Assembly: GCF_002906165.1 (NCBI RefSeq)
Contig: NZ_PPCN01000011.1
Coordinates: forward strand, 1 to 64,000
Reading direction: 5' to 3'
Length of the DNA stretch: 64,000 bases
Origin: Roseibium marinum
GTDB lineage: Bacteria; Pseudomonadota; Alphaproteobacteria; Rhizobiales; Stappiaceae
Shown here: positions 57,462 through 64,000 of the stretch, in pieces
How the letters are laid out: every line of letters begins with the position of its first letter
Position numbering within the stretch: position 1 is the stretch's first letter
Position numbers and translations under genes: made by a program
The notes under the pieces: generated by a model
Told to the model about the DNA's origin: nothing
Seen by the model: only the letters and a program-made list of their open reading frames with translations
Database searches by the model: none

Positions 57462-57640
57462 ATTGGATCGCACCTCCAAAACTGAGCCCCAGATCCCTGA
57501 TTCAGGCTCAAAACCAACCTGCTTTCATATGGGCTCACATAAAAGCGTAAAAGCTGATCGACTTTAAAACGTTAGAGCATCTTGTCCGCGCCATGGCGAT
57601 CGAAGAATGCCCAAACAGACCAGTGGTCCCGATCAACGTC

Positions 57641-57671
57641 TCGGGCCGCACCTTGAGAATCGGTGCGGCCC
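57641..57671 (-). terminator. hairpin downstream of fabF
   Basis: CGGGCCGCACC (57641-57651) pairs perfectly with GGTGCGGCCCG (57661-57671). It lies 18 bases after the fabF stop. No T-tract follows on the minus strand, so it may be a weak or processed terminator. Confidence 0.5.
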
Positions 57672-57688
57672 GATAGAATTTGAATGGG

Positions 57689-58954
57689 TTATGCGGCAAC
57701 TTTACGGAAGACAAGCGAGGCATTTGTGCCACCGAATCCGAAGGAATTCGACAAGGCGACGTTGATGTCCATCTTTTTCGGCTTGTGCGGCACCAGATCA
57801 ATTGCGGTCTCGACCGACGGATTGTCCAGATTGATGGTCGGTGGAGCCATGCCGTCGCGGATAGCCAGAACCGAGAAAATGGCTTCGACGGCCCCTGCCG
57901 CACCCAGCAGATGGCCGATCGAGGATTTGGTCGAAGACATGGTGAGGCCGGACGCATGTTCGCCGGCGAGCCGGGTCACGGCGCCCAGTTCGATCTCGTC
58001 TCCCAGCGGTGTCGATGTCCCGTGGGCATTGACATAGTCGATGTCGGCCGGGGTGATTTCCGCGCGTTTCAGTGCCGCAACCATGCAACGGAAGGCGCCG
58101 TCGCCGTCGGAGGACGGGGCGGTGATGTGAAAAGCGTCGCCGGAGAGCCCGTAGCCGATGACCTCGGCGTAGATATTCGCGCCTCGACGCACGGCATGCT
58201 CATATTCTTCCAGAACCACGACGCCGGCGCCCTCACCCATCACGAAGCCATCGCGGGCCTTGTCATAGGGCCGCGATCCTTGTTCGGGTCTGTCGTTGAA
58301 CCCGGTGGACAGGGCCCTGCACGCGGCAAATCCGGCGAGCGACAAACGGCAGATCGGAGACTCGGTCCCACCTGCCACCATGACATCCGCGTCGTCGAAG
58401 GCGATCAGGCGGGCTGCATCGCCGATGGCGTGTGCTCCGGTGGAACACGCGGTCACCACGGCATGATTCGGTCCCTTGAGACCGTGACGGATGGAGACAT
58501 AGCCGCCGGCCAGATTGATGAGGCGGCCGGGAATGAAAAACGGGCTGAGACGCCGCGGGCCTTTTTCCGCCAGCAGATACGCCCCCTGTTCAATGCCCTG
58601 AAGTCCGCCGATGCCCGAGCCGATCAACACCCCTGAACGGACTTGCTGCTCATAGGTTTCGGCCTTATAGCCTGAATCGGCCATTGCCTGTTCGGCGGCA
58701 GCCATGGCGTAGACGATGAAGTCATCGACCTTGCGCTGCTCCTTGACTTCCAACCAGTCGTCCGGATTGAAAGCACCTTCTGCGGAGGGATCGCGCGGGA
58801 TCTGGCAGGCGATCTGACAGGCCAAATCGTCGACTTCGAAATTGGTGACCTTGTTCGCCCCGCTTTTGCCTTCGAGGATCTTTTTCCAAGTGACATCGAC
58901 ACCACACCCAAGCGGCGTCACCATGCCAACCCCAGTTACGACAACTCGCCTCAT
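57689..58954 (-). CDS. fabF: beta-ketoacyl-ACP synthase II
   Basis: A 421-residue KAS II. It begins RRVVVTGVGMVTPLG and contains the active-site cysteine in VTACSTGAHAIGDA and the two histidines in NAHGTSTPLGD and SSIGHLLGAAG. It condenses malonyl-ACP with acyl-ACP to lengthen fatty acids. The ATG at 58954 follows AGGTG; the frame extends upstream without similarity. It follows acpP by 86 bp in the fabD-fabG-acpP-fabF order. Confidence 0.97.
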   Translation of the reverse strand: MRRVVVTGVGMVTPLGCGVDVTWKKILEGKSGANKVTNFEVDDLACQIACQIPRDPSAEGAFNPDDWLEVKEQRKVDDFIVYAMAAAEQAMADSGYKAETYEQQVRSGVLIGSGIGGLQGIEQGAYLLAEKGPRRLSPFFIPGRLINLAGGYVSIRHGLKGPNHAVVTACSTGAHAIGDAARLIAFDDADVMVAGGTESPICRLSLAGFAACRALSTGFNDRPEQGSRPYDKARDGFVMGEGAGVVVLEEYEHAVRRGANIYAEVIGYGLSGDAFHITAPSSDGDGAFRCMVAALKRAEITPADIDYVNAHGTSTPLGDEIELGAVTRLAGEHASGLTMSSTKSSIGHLLGAAGAVEAIFSVLAIRDGMAPPTINLDNPSVETAIDLVPHKPKKMDINVALSNSFGFGGTNASLVFRKVAA

Positions 58955-59040
58955 ACACCTGCACTTGCGTTGGAAAGGCCTGGCGGGGACCTGCCCCGCC
59001 GGCACCATCTTTCAGATCAAAATCAGGAAGGGCTGAGCCC

Positions 59041-59274
59041 TTACTTGTTGGCTTCCAGAAACTTGACGGCGTCGCCAACAGTCAGGATGGTTTCTGCTGC
59101 GGTGTCCGGGATTTCCACGCCGAATTCTTCTTCAAATGCCATCACCAGTTCAACGGTGTCGAGGCTGTCCGCGCCGAGATCGTCAATAAAGCTTGCGCCT
59201 TCCACGACCTTTTCCGCATCCACACCGAGGTGTTCAACGACGATTTTCTTTACCCGATCCGCGATATCGCTCAT
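59041..59274 (-). CDS. acpP: acyl carrier protein
   Basis: A 77-residue acidic ACP. The phosphopantetheine attachment site is Ser37 in [11 protein letters not shown]. It carries growing acyl chains in fatty-acid synthesis. It lies between fabG (261 bp upstream) and fabF, so a separate promoter in the 261-bp gap is likely. Confidence 0.98.
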   Translation of the reverse strand: MSDIADRVKKIVVEHLGVDAEKVVEGASFIDDLGADSLDTVELVMAFEEEFGVEIPDTAAETILTVGDAVKFLEANK

Positions 59275-59535
59275 CTTTTATTTCCTTAGTTTTCGTCTGT
59301 TCATCTCTGGCGAAGCTGTCCCGCACCGGTTTCCAGGAAAGCGGTGGCGGGCGATCGCTGTCTTCAAGATGCCTACGCGCAGGCAAGATGAAATTCCGAA
59401 CACGGAATTTCGAACTTGACTGCGCAATTCGTAACAATCGGCGGGTTGGTAACATACTTTGTTGCCCTTTACCAGCCGGTCCAGACCGCATGGAAGCGAC
59501 CCGGATTCTTTTTGCCTGCTTGGCGAAATTTCCTT

Positions 59536-60273
59536 TTAAATCATAGCCATGCCGCCATTAACGTGCAGCGTCTGACCGGTCACATAGGCCGCTTCCTCGC
59601 TGGCAAGATAAAGCGCTGCGGACGCAATCTCCATCGAAGTCCCCAAACGGCCCGCCGGGACGTTTGTCAAAATCGATTCTTTTTGCTTGTCGTTCAGCGC
59701 ATCGGTCATCGCGGTTTCGATGAAACCCGGTGCGATCGTGTTGACCGTTATGCCGCGGCTGGCCACTTCCCGGGCAAGAGACTTATACATGCCGATCATG
59801 CCGGCCTTCGCCGCGGCATAGTTGGCCTGCCCCGGATTTCCGGTAACCCCGACAACAGACGTGATGCCGATGATCCGGCCGGAGCGGCGCTTCATCATGC
59901 CCCTGATCGCAGCCCGGCACAGATGAAAGCCGGAGGTCAGGTTGACCTCCAGAACCTGATCCCACTCTTCATCCTTCATTCGCATGAAAATGTTGTCGCG
60001 GGTAATGCCGGCGTTGTTGACCAGGATGTCCACGGAGCCCATCTTTTCCTCGGCCGTGGCAAGAAGTCCCCCGACAGCTTCCCGGTCCGACAGGTTCGCG
60101 GGCGTCACAAAGGCGCGCTCGCCCAGATCCGCGGCAAGGGTTTCCAGTTTCTCCGCCCGGGTTCCGGACAATGAAACCGTCGCTCCCTGCGCATGAAGCA
60201 CACGGGCGATGGCCTCGCCGATCCCTCCGGTTGCGCCGGTGACGAGAGCGTTTTTCCCTGCCAAGCTGAACAT
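59536..60273 (-). CDS. fabG: 3-oxoacyl-ACP reductase
   Basis: A 245-residue SDR. It has the cofactor motif GATGGIG at residues 14-20, NNAG, the catalytic serine in GITSVVG and YAAAK. It reduces beta-ketoacyl-ACP with NADPH. It follows fabD by 72 bp on the same strand. Confidence 0.97.
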   Translation of the reverse strand: MFSLAGKNALVTGATGGIGEAIARVLHAQGATVSLSGTRAEKLETLAADLGERAFVTPANLSDREAVGGLLATAEEKMGSVDILVNNAGITRDNIFMRMKDEEWDQVLEVNLTSGFHLCRAAIRGMMKRRSGRIIGITSVVGVTGNPGQANYAAAKAGMIGMYKSLAREVASRGITVNTIAPGFIETAMTDALNDKQKESILTNVPAGRLGTSMEIASAALYLASEEAAYVTGQTLHVNGGMAMI

Positions 60274-60345
60274 GTGGGGGTCCTTCCCTGATCCTGAATG
60301 CGCCCCGCAGCGGGACTTGAGGTCTGATGGCCGGCGATAGAGGCG

Positions 60346-61290
60346 TCAGCCGGAGATTTTTTCCAGCACGGCGTCGATGTCTTCCGGTGTGTTCACGGCA
60401 AGACCGGTGGCGTCCTTGTGAATGCGCTTGACCATACCGGTCAGCACCTTACCCGTTCCGATTTCGACAAATGTGTCGACCCCGTTTTCCGCAAGCCAGG
60501 TAATACTCTCCCGCCAGCGCACTGTGCCGGTTACCTGTTCGACGAGCCGGCCCCGGATTTCATCGGGATCGGTGACCGGTCCGGCGACGACATTGGCCAC
60601 CAGCGGCACCGCGGGGGAGCGGACCTCCGCATTGGCGAGCGCTTCGGCCATCTTGTCAGCCGCAGGCGCCATCAGCGCGCAATGGAACGGTGCGCTGACC
60701 GGCAGCAGCAAGGCGCGGCGGGCGCCCTTGGCCTTGGCAATCTCGATGGCGCGCTCGACGGCGGCCACGTGACCGGAGACGACCACCTGACCCGGCGCAT
60801 TGTCATTGGCCGCCTGGCAGACCTCGCCCTGGGCCGCGGCCTCGGCGACTTGCACGACCGTGTCGAAATCAAGCCCCAGAAGTGCTGCCATTGCTCCCTG
60901 ACCGACCGGCACCGCGTTCTGCATGGCATCGCCGCGCACGCGCAGCAGGCGGGCGGCGGTTGCCAGATCCAGGCTGCCGGCAGCCGCGAGCGCGGAATAT
61001 TCACCAAGCGAATGCCCGGCCACATAGGCGACGCCGGCGGCCAGATCGAAGCCCTTGGATTCCAGGACGCGCATGGTGGCGAGGCTGACGGCCATGAGGG
61101 CCGGCTGGGCATTCGCGGTCAGTGTCAGCGCGTCCTCCGGACCGGTCCACATGATTTCTGAGAGTTTTTGACCCAGCGCCTCGTCCACCTCATCGAAGAC
61201 AGCTTTCGCTTCCGGATAGGTATCGGCAAGGATCTTGCCCATCCCGACACTCTGGCTGCCCTGTCCGGGAAAGGTGAATGCGATGGTCAT
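60346..61290 (-). CDS. fabD: malonyl CoA-acyl carrier protein transacylase
   Basis: A 314-residue FabD. It starts TIAFTFPGQGSQSVGMG, has the active-site serine in GHSLGEYSAL (Ser94) and the histidine in APFHCALM. It loads malonyl groups onto ACP. The ATG at 61290 matches the family start; 33 residues of upstream open frame do not. A consensus-like promoter lies 118 bp upstream. Confidence 0.97.
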   Translation of the reverse strand: MTIAFTFPGQGSQSVGMGKILADTYPEAKAVFDEVDEALGQKLSEIMWTGPEDALTLTANAQPALMAVSLATMRVLESKGFDLAAGVAYVAGHSLGEYSALAAAGSLDLATAARLLRVRGDAMQNAVPVGQGAMAALLGLDFDTVVQVAEAAAQGEVCQAANDNAPGQVVVSGHVAAVERAIEIAKAKGARRALLLPVSAPFHCALMAPAADKMAEALANAEVRSPAVPLVANVVAGPVTDPDEIRGRLVEQVTGTVRWRESITWLAENGVDTFVEIGTGKVLTGMVKRIHKDATGLAVNTPEDIDAVLEKISG

Positions 61291-61407
61291 CTGGAATACG
61301 CCTCCGTGACACGTATGAAATCCCTGCCGTCCGGCAAAAGATCTTCGGCTTTGATTGAAAGCGGTGCAGCGGCCCGCCCGGGGCCACATGTCTAACTTGG
61401 CGCGAGG

Positions 61408-61436
61408 CTATGATACGCTCTTGACCAAACTGTCAA
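61408..61436 (-). promoter_or_regulatory. putative promoter of fabD-fabG
   Basis: On the minus strand a perfect TTGACA (61431-61436) is followed after 15 bases by TATCAT (61410-61415) or after 17 by TCATAG (61408-61413). The fabD start codon is about 118 bp downstream. Confidence 0.55.
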
Positions 61437-61857
61437 GGCCCAGCCCTCAATCAATTACAAATTCGTGCCTTGTTTACGCGTTTTCCTGCCGGGCCGCATC
61501 CGAAAAGCCAATTTTCCGATTTCTTTCTCCAGATGTTGATTGCGGTAGGGACAGCCCGTAAAAACGTGTTCCCAAGAGTCATTCCGGCAAGAAACCGCTG
61601 CTTCCAGAGGGGCAATGCAGGCTTTGCGGTTTCCCTCATCTTTTGGCGGATTGAGCTTGCAATTTCCATGAAACGGAGTATAGAGCGCGCTTCATCCGGG
61701 GTATGGCCGGGGGCTGAACGGAAGGGCATTTGCCAGGATCCCTGAAAAGATCCGACTTCCCGTGTTCCCGCTCTCGTTAGAATTCTCGTGCCTTTCCGAA
61801 GCTGCGAGGAGGCTTTGCGCCAGCCCTGCGTTGTCAACACGAAGAAAGGCTTGTTTC
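61437..61857. other. intergenic region between divergent fabD and rpsF
   Basis: With the fabD leader this is part of a 567-bp gap. It carries the predicted rpsF promoter near 61.66 kb. A 129-residue minus-strand open frame is present but has no recognisable domain and no good ribosome-binding site, so I treat it as non-coding. Confidence 0.6.
61657..61684 (+). promoter_or_regulatory. putative promoter of rpsF-rpsR-rplI
   Basis: TTGCAA (61657-61662) is separated by 16 bases from TATAGA (61679-61684), a good match to alphaproteobacterial housekeeping promoters. It would give an rpsF leader of about 165 nt, long enough for autoregulatory structure. Confidence 0.55.
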
Positions 61858-62322
61858 ATGCCTCTTTACGAGCACGTTTTCCTGGCGCGCCAGGATGTTT
61901 CGGCCCAGCAGGTCGAACAACTCGTCGAACAGTACAAGGGCCTCATCGAAGGCGCCGGCGGTACTGTCGGCAAGGTGGAGACCTGGGGTCTGCGATCCCT
62001 TGCCTACCGTATCAAGAAGAACCGCAAGGCTCACTACACCCTGATGAACCTCGACGCACCGCATGCAGCGGTTGCCGAGATGGAACGCCAGATGGGTCTG
62101 AGCGAAGATGTCCTGCGCTTCATGACGTTCCGCGTCGAAGAGCTGGACGAAGAACCGTCCGCAATGATGCAAAAGCGTGACCGTGACGACCGCCGTGGTG
62201 GCGGCGGACGCGGCGATGGACCTCGTGGTGACCGGGGCGATCGCGGTGACCGGGGCGATCGTGGCGACCGGGGCGACCGCCCGGGTGGCAGCCGTCCTCC
62301 GCGCCGTGCAGAAGGGGAGTAA
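61858..62322 (+). CDS. rpsF: 30S ribosomal protein S6
   Basis: A 154-residue S6. The conserved core covers residues 1-95 ([20 protein letters not shown], with [17 protein letters not shown]). A C-terminal extension of about 50 residues is rich in R, G and D, with six successive GDR units. S6 binds S18 on the 30S platform. The start at 61858 agrees with the family N-terminus. Confidence 0.97.
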   Translation: MPLYEHVFLARQDVSAQQVEQLVEQYKGLIEGAGGTVGKVETWGLRSLAYRIKKNRKAHYTLMNLDAPHAAVAEMERQMGLSEDVLRFMTFRVEELDEEPSAMMQKRDRDDRRGGGGRGDGPRGDRGDRGDRGDRGDRGDRPGGSRPPRRAEGE

Positions 62323-62328
62323 GAGATC

Positions 62329-62577
62329 ATGGTTGATGTTGCACAGCTTCCGAGCCGCCGTCCGTTCTTCCGCCGCCGGAAGACCTGCCCGTTCTCCGGT
62401 TCCAACGCGCCGAAGATCGACTACAAGGACATCCGTCTGCTGCAGCGCTACATTTCCGAGCGCGGCAAGATCGTTCCGAGCCGCATTACCGCGGTTTCAG
62501 CCAGAAAGCAGCGTGAACTGGCCCGTGCGATCAAGCGCGCCCGCCTGCTCGGCCTGCTGCCTTTCCTGATCGCCTAA
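62329..62577 (+). CDS. rpsR: 30S ribosomal protein S18
   Basis: An 82-residue S18 with [28 protein letters not shown] and the basic C-terminus [10 protein letters not shown]. It binds S6 and 16S rRNA. The ATG follows GGGGAGTAAGAG six bases after rpsF. Confidence 0.98.
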   Translation: MVDVAQLPSRRPFFRRRKTCPFSGSNAPKIDYKDIRLLQRYISERGKIVPSRITAVSARKQRELARAIKRARLLGLLPFLIA

Positions 62578-62624
62578 GCGTCTCCCGTCTCTGGAGACGC
62601 CTTTCTCCCGGGTCCGCCCGGGAG
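62578..62624 (+). other. two adjacent hairpins between rpsR and rplI
   Basis: GCGTCTCC...GGAGACGC (62578-62600) starts right after the rpsR stop, and CTCCCGGG-TCCG-CCCGGGAG (62605-62624) follows. Between them is CTTT. They could slow transcription, act as an attenuator, or set mRNA processing inside the operon. Confidence 0.7.
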
Positions 62625-62692
62625 TCCCGAATTGGGGCCGCGGGCAAACGGCCTCTAACCACCGCTAACGGTGGGACAGTAGGAGAAATAAA

Positions 62693-63301
62693 ATGCAAGT
62701 TATCCTTCTTGAGCGTATCGCCAGGCTCGGCCAGATGGGCGACACCGTACGCGTTCGCGACGGCTACGCCCGTAACTTCCTTTTGCCGCAGGGCAAGGCG
62801 CTGCGCGCCAACAAGGCCAACCTGGAACGTTTCCAGAATGAGCGTGCTCAGCTTGAAGCCCGCAACCTCGAGCGCAAGAGCGAAGCGGAAGCGGTTTCCT
62901 CCAAGCTCAACGGCGAAATTCTGGTCATGATCCGCTCTGCCGGCGAAACCGGCCAGCTCTACGGTTCGGTGTCCACCCGCGATATCGCGGAAGGTCTGAC
63001 CGGCACCGGCTTCAGTGTTGCCCGCAGCCAGGTTGAATTGCGCACTCCGATCAAGACGATCGGCCTGCACAGCGTTCTGATCAGGCTCCACCCGGAAGTC
63101 GAAGTCTCCGTTACGGTCAACGTTGCCCGTTCCACGGACGAGGCAGTCCGTCAGGCAGCCGGTGAAGACCTCACCACTCCGGAAATGGACGTCTTCGAAT
63201 TTGAAGAAGAAGAAGAAGAAAGCGGAGACGACGCTGAGTCCGAAGATGGCGAAGAAGCTGCCGAGGCCGCCGAAGAAGCGGTCGACGAAAAGCCAGAATA
63301 A
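62693..63301 (+). CDS. rplI: 50S ribosomal protein L9
   Basis: A 202-residue L9. The N-terminal rRNA-binding domain begins [16 protein letters not shown], a long helix links it to the C-terminal domain, and the last 35 residues form an acidic Glu/Asp/Ala tail, common in alphaproteobacteria. GTAGGAGAA precedes the ATG. It is followed by a strong terminator. Confidence 0.97.
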   Translation: MQVILLERIARLGQMGDTVRVRDGYARNFLLPQGKALRANKANLERFQNERAQLEARNLERKSEAEAVSSKLNGEILVMIRSAGETGQLYGSVSTRDIAEGLTGTGFSVARSQVELRTPIKTIGLHSVLIRLHPEVEVSVTVNVARSTDEAVRQAAGEDLTTPEMDVFEFEEEEEESGDDAESEDGEEAAEAAEEAVDEKPE

Positions 63302-63331
63302 CCCCTTCGCAAATCTTATCCGGCTAAAGTT

Positions 63332-63365
63332 AAACGGCGCTGCCCGCAGCGCCGTTTTTATTTTG
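63332..63365 (+). terminator. rho-independent terminator of the rpsF operon
   Basis: AAACGGCGCTG pairs with CAGCGCCGTTT around CCCG, then TTTTTATTTT. It ends the ribosomal operon 31 bases after rplI. Confidence 0.9.
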
Positions 63366-63514
63366 CCGGCAATTCTTCTTCCCCGTTACGGAACCCGGCT
63401 AAACCGGCAAATTCAATCTCCGCCGCAAGGCATTGAAACCCATGATAAATTCTTAACCGTCTATTCATCATTCCAAAAAAAGATGTAATTTCAATAACTA
63501 AGACCTAGCGCGTT

Positions 63515-63554
63515 GAGTCCACAACAGGCTTTTAAGTCAAGCGGGATTCGATTC
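63515..63554. promoter_or_regulatory. cluster of three GANTC (CcrM) sites upstream of dnaB
   Basis: GAGTC at 63515-63519 and two directly joined sites GATTCGATTC at 63545-63554 lie in the 364-bp gap between rplI and dnaB. GANTC is the target of the cell-cycle methyltransferase CcrM in alphaproteobacteria. Whether they regulate dnaB is inference. Apart from these sites and the terminator I see nothing in the gap. Confidence 0.5.
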
Positions 63555-63665
63555 TATCCCCGTTGATCTGTGGATGTCAGTGGGAAACAAAATCATCCAT
63601 TTTGTCGCTTGAGCCTGTCACCGTCTGAGGGTATTCCGAATGAAGTTGGGCCACCGGGGGACGAT

Positions 63666-64000
63666 ATGAACGGCAAACTGCAGAAGGTCGAAACTGAGGA
63701 AGACATCCAGCGTCTGGCACCGCATAACGCGGAGGCCGAACGGCAACTACTGGGTGCGATTCTGGTGAACAACGAAACGTTCTACCGGGTGTCCGACTTT
63801 CTCGAGCCGCACCATTTTTTCGTACCGCCCCACACGGATGTTTACGAGAAGATCTCCCATCTTATCCGGGCCGGCAAAACCGCGTCTCCGGTCACGCTGA
63901 AAACCTTCTATCCGACGTCCGCGAAAATCGCCGACCTCACCGCGACCCAGTTTCTGCTGCGCCTTGCAGGCGACGCCGCGTCGATCATCAATGCGGAGGA
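63666..64000 (+). CDS. dnaB: replicative DNA helicase DnaB (5' part)
   Basis: ATG 63666 opens a frame of 111 complete codons that runs off the window. It reads PHNAEAERQLLGAILVNNE, FLEPHHFFVPPHTDVYEKI and FLLRLAGDAASIINAE, which is the conserved N-terminal helical domain of DnaB. DnaB is the hexameric helicase of the replication fork. The rplI-dnaB order is common. The ATPase domain lies outside the window. Confidence 0.95.
   Translation, partial: MNGKLQKVETEEDIQRLAPHNAEAERQLLGAILVNNETFYRVSDFLEPHHFFVPPHTDVYEKISHLIRAGKTASPVTLKTFYPTSAKIADLTATQFLLRLAGDAASIINAE

Noticed and set aside
61451-61840. 129-codon minus-strand frame upstream of rpsF
   Set aside because: No ribosome-binding site or domain, and it spans the predicted rpsF promoter and leader.
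61740-61857. S6:S18 autoregulatory leader motif before rpsF
   Set aside because: The leader is long enough, but I could not draw the conserved stem with its CCG bulge convincingly.
62220-62290. Short direct repeats that could suggest a CRISPR or minisatellite array
   Set aside because: They are the in-frame GDR codons of the S6 tail, with no spacers.

Overview
The window is ordinary, densely packed chromosomal DNA of a GC-rich alphaproteobacterium. Gene content and order suggest Hyphomicrobiales, and the protein sequences look most like a Stappiaceae member such as Roseibium/Labrenzia; this genus-level guess is inference. Supporting it are an HdaA-type DnaA inactivator next to purM and ppk, the lptF-lptG-lptD-surA-pdxA-rsmA run, the gmk-yicC-mltG-fabF-acpP-fabG-fabD run, and CcrM-type GANTC sites before dnaB. 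I see no rRNA, tRNA, CRISPR array, prophage or insertion sequence.

Layout. 1-4.8 kb holds accessory metabolism: a denD-like dehydrogenase and an SDR in one operon, a divergent old-yellow-enzyme-type oxidoreductase, and two enzymes of ureide (purine) breakdown. 4.8-10.1 kb holds a composite palindromic repeat and a tetR/adaptor/RND-permease efflux operon with two readable operators. 10.1-16.1 kb holds a CSS-motif EAL phosphodiesterase, a PfkB kinase, an unrecognised secreted protein and an ABC exporter. 16.2-27.8 kb is core: aspS, a ParA-like ATPase, rnd, ppx-ppk-hdaA-AI-2E transporter on the minus strand, and purM-purN diverging from them. 28-37.7 kb is mixed: a tartrate-dehydrogenase-family enzyme, 5-formyl-THF cyclo-ligase, a six-Asp-box protein, a large six-heme cytochrome, a cytoplasmic molybdopterin oxidoreductase and an EF-hand protein. 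37.9-46.6 kb carries ndk, a DUF4344 peptidase, an ABC-F ATPase, a HAD hydrolase, a rhodanese, holC, a newly noted 38-residue peptide gene, a PRC-barrel protein, a PfpI/DJ-1 protein and pepA. 46.8-54.5 kb is the LPS-transport and PdxA/RsmA operon. 54.7-61.3 kb (minus strand) is gmk-yicC-mltG and fatty-acid synthesis. 61.8-64 kb is rpsF-rpsR-rplI followed by the start of dnaB, which runs off the window.

How the genes work together. LptF/G/D and SurA build the LPS export path. FabD/FabG/AcpP/FabF supply acyl chains, and MltG, YicC and Gmk sit beside them. Ppk and Ppx make and degrade polyphosphate next to HdaA, which switches DnaA off after replication starts; DnaB and HolC are further replication parts. 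PurM and PurN are consecutive purine-biosynthesis enzymes, while the two ureide enzymes are the last steps of purine degradation.

The least explained parts are the six-heme cytochrome with a P460-like N-terminal region, the 38-residue peptide with its own terminator, the secreted protein at 13.1-14.3 kb, and two inverted-repeat elements (about 5.0 and 11.9 kb). I did not find a clearly new multi-gene system; most of the window is conserved housekeeping DNA.
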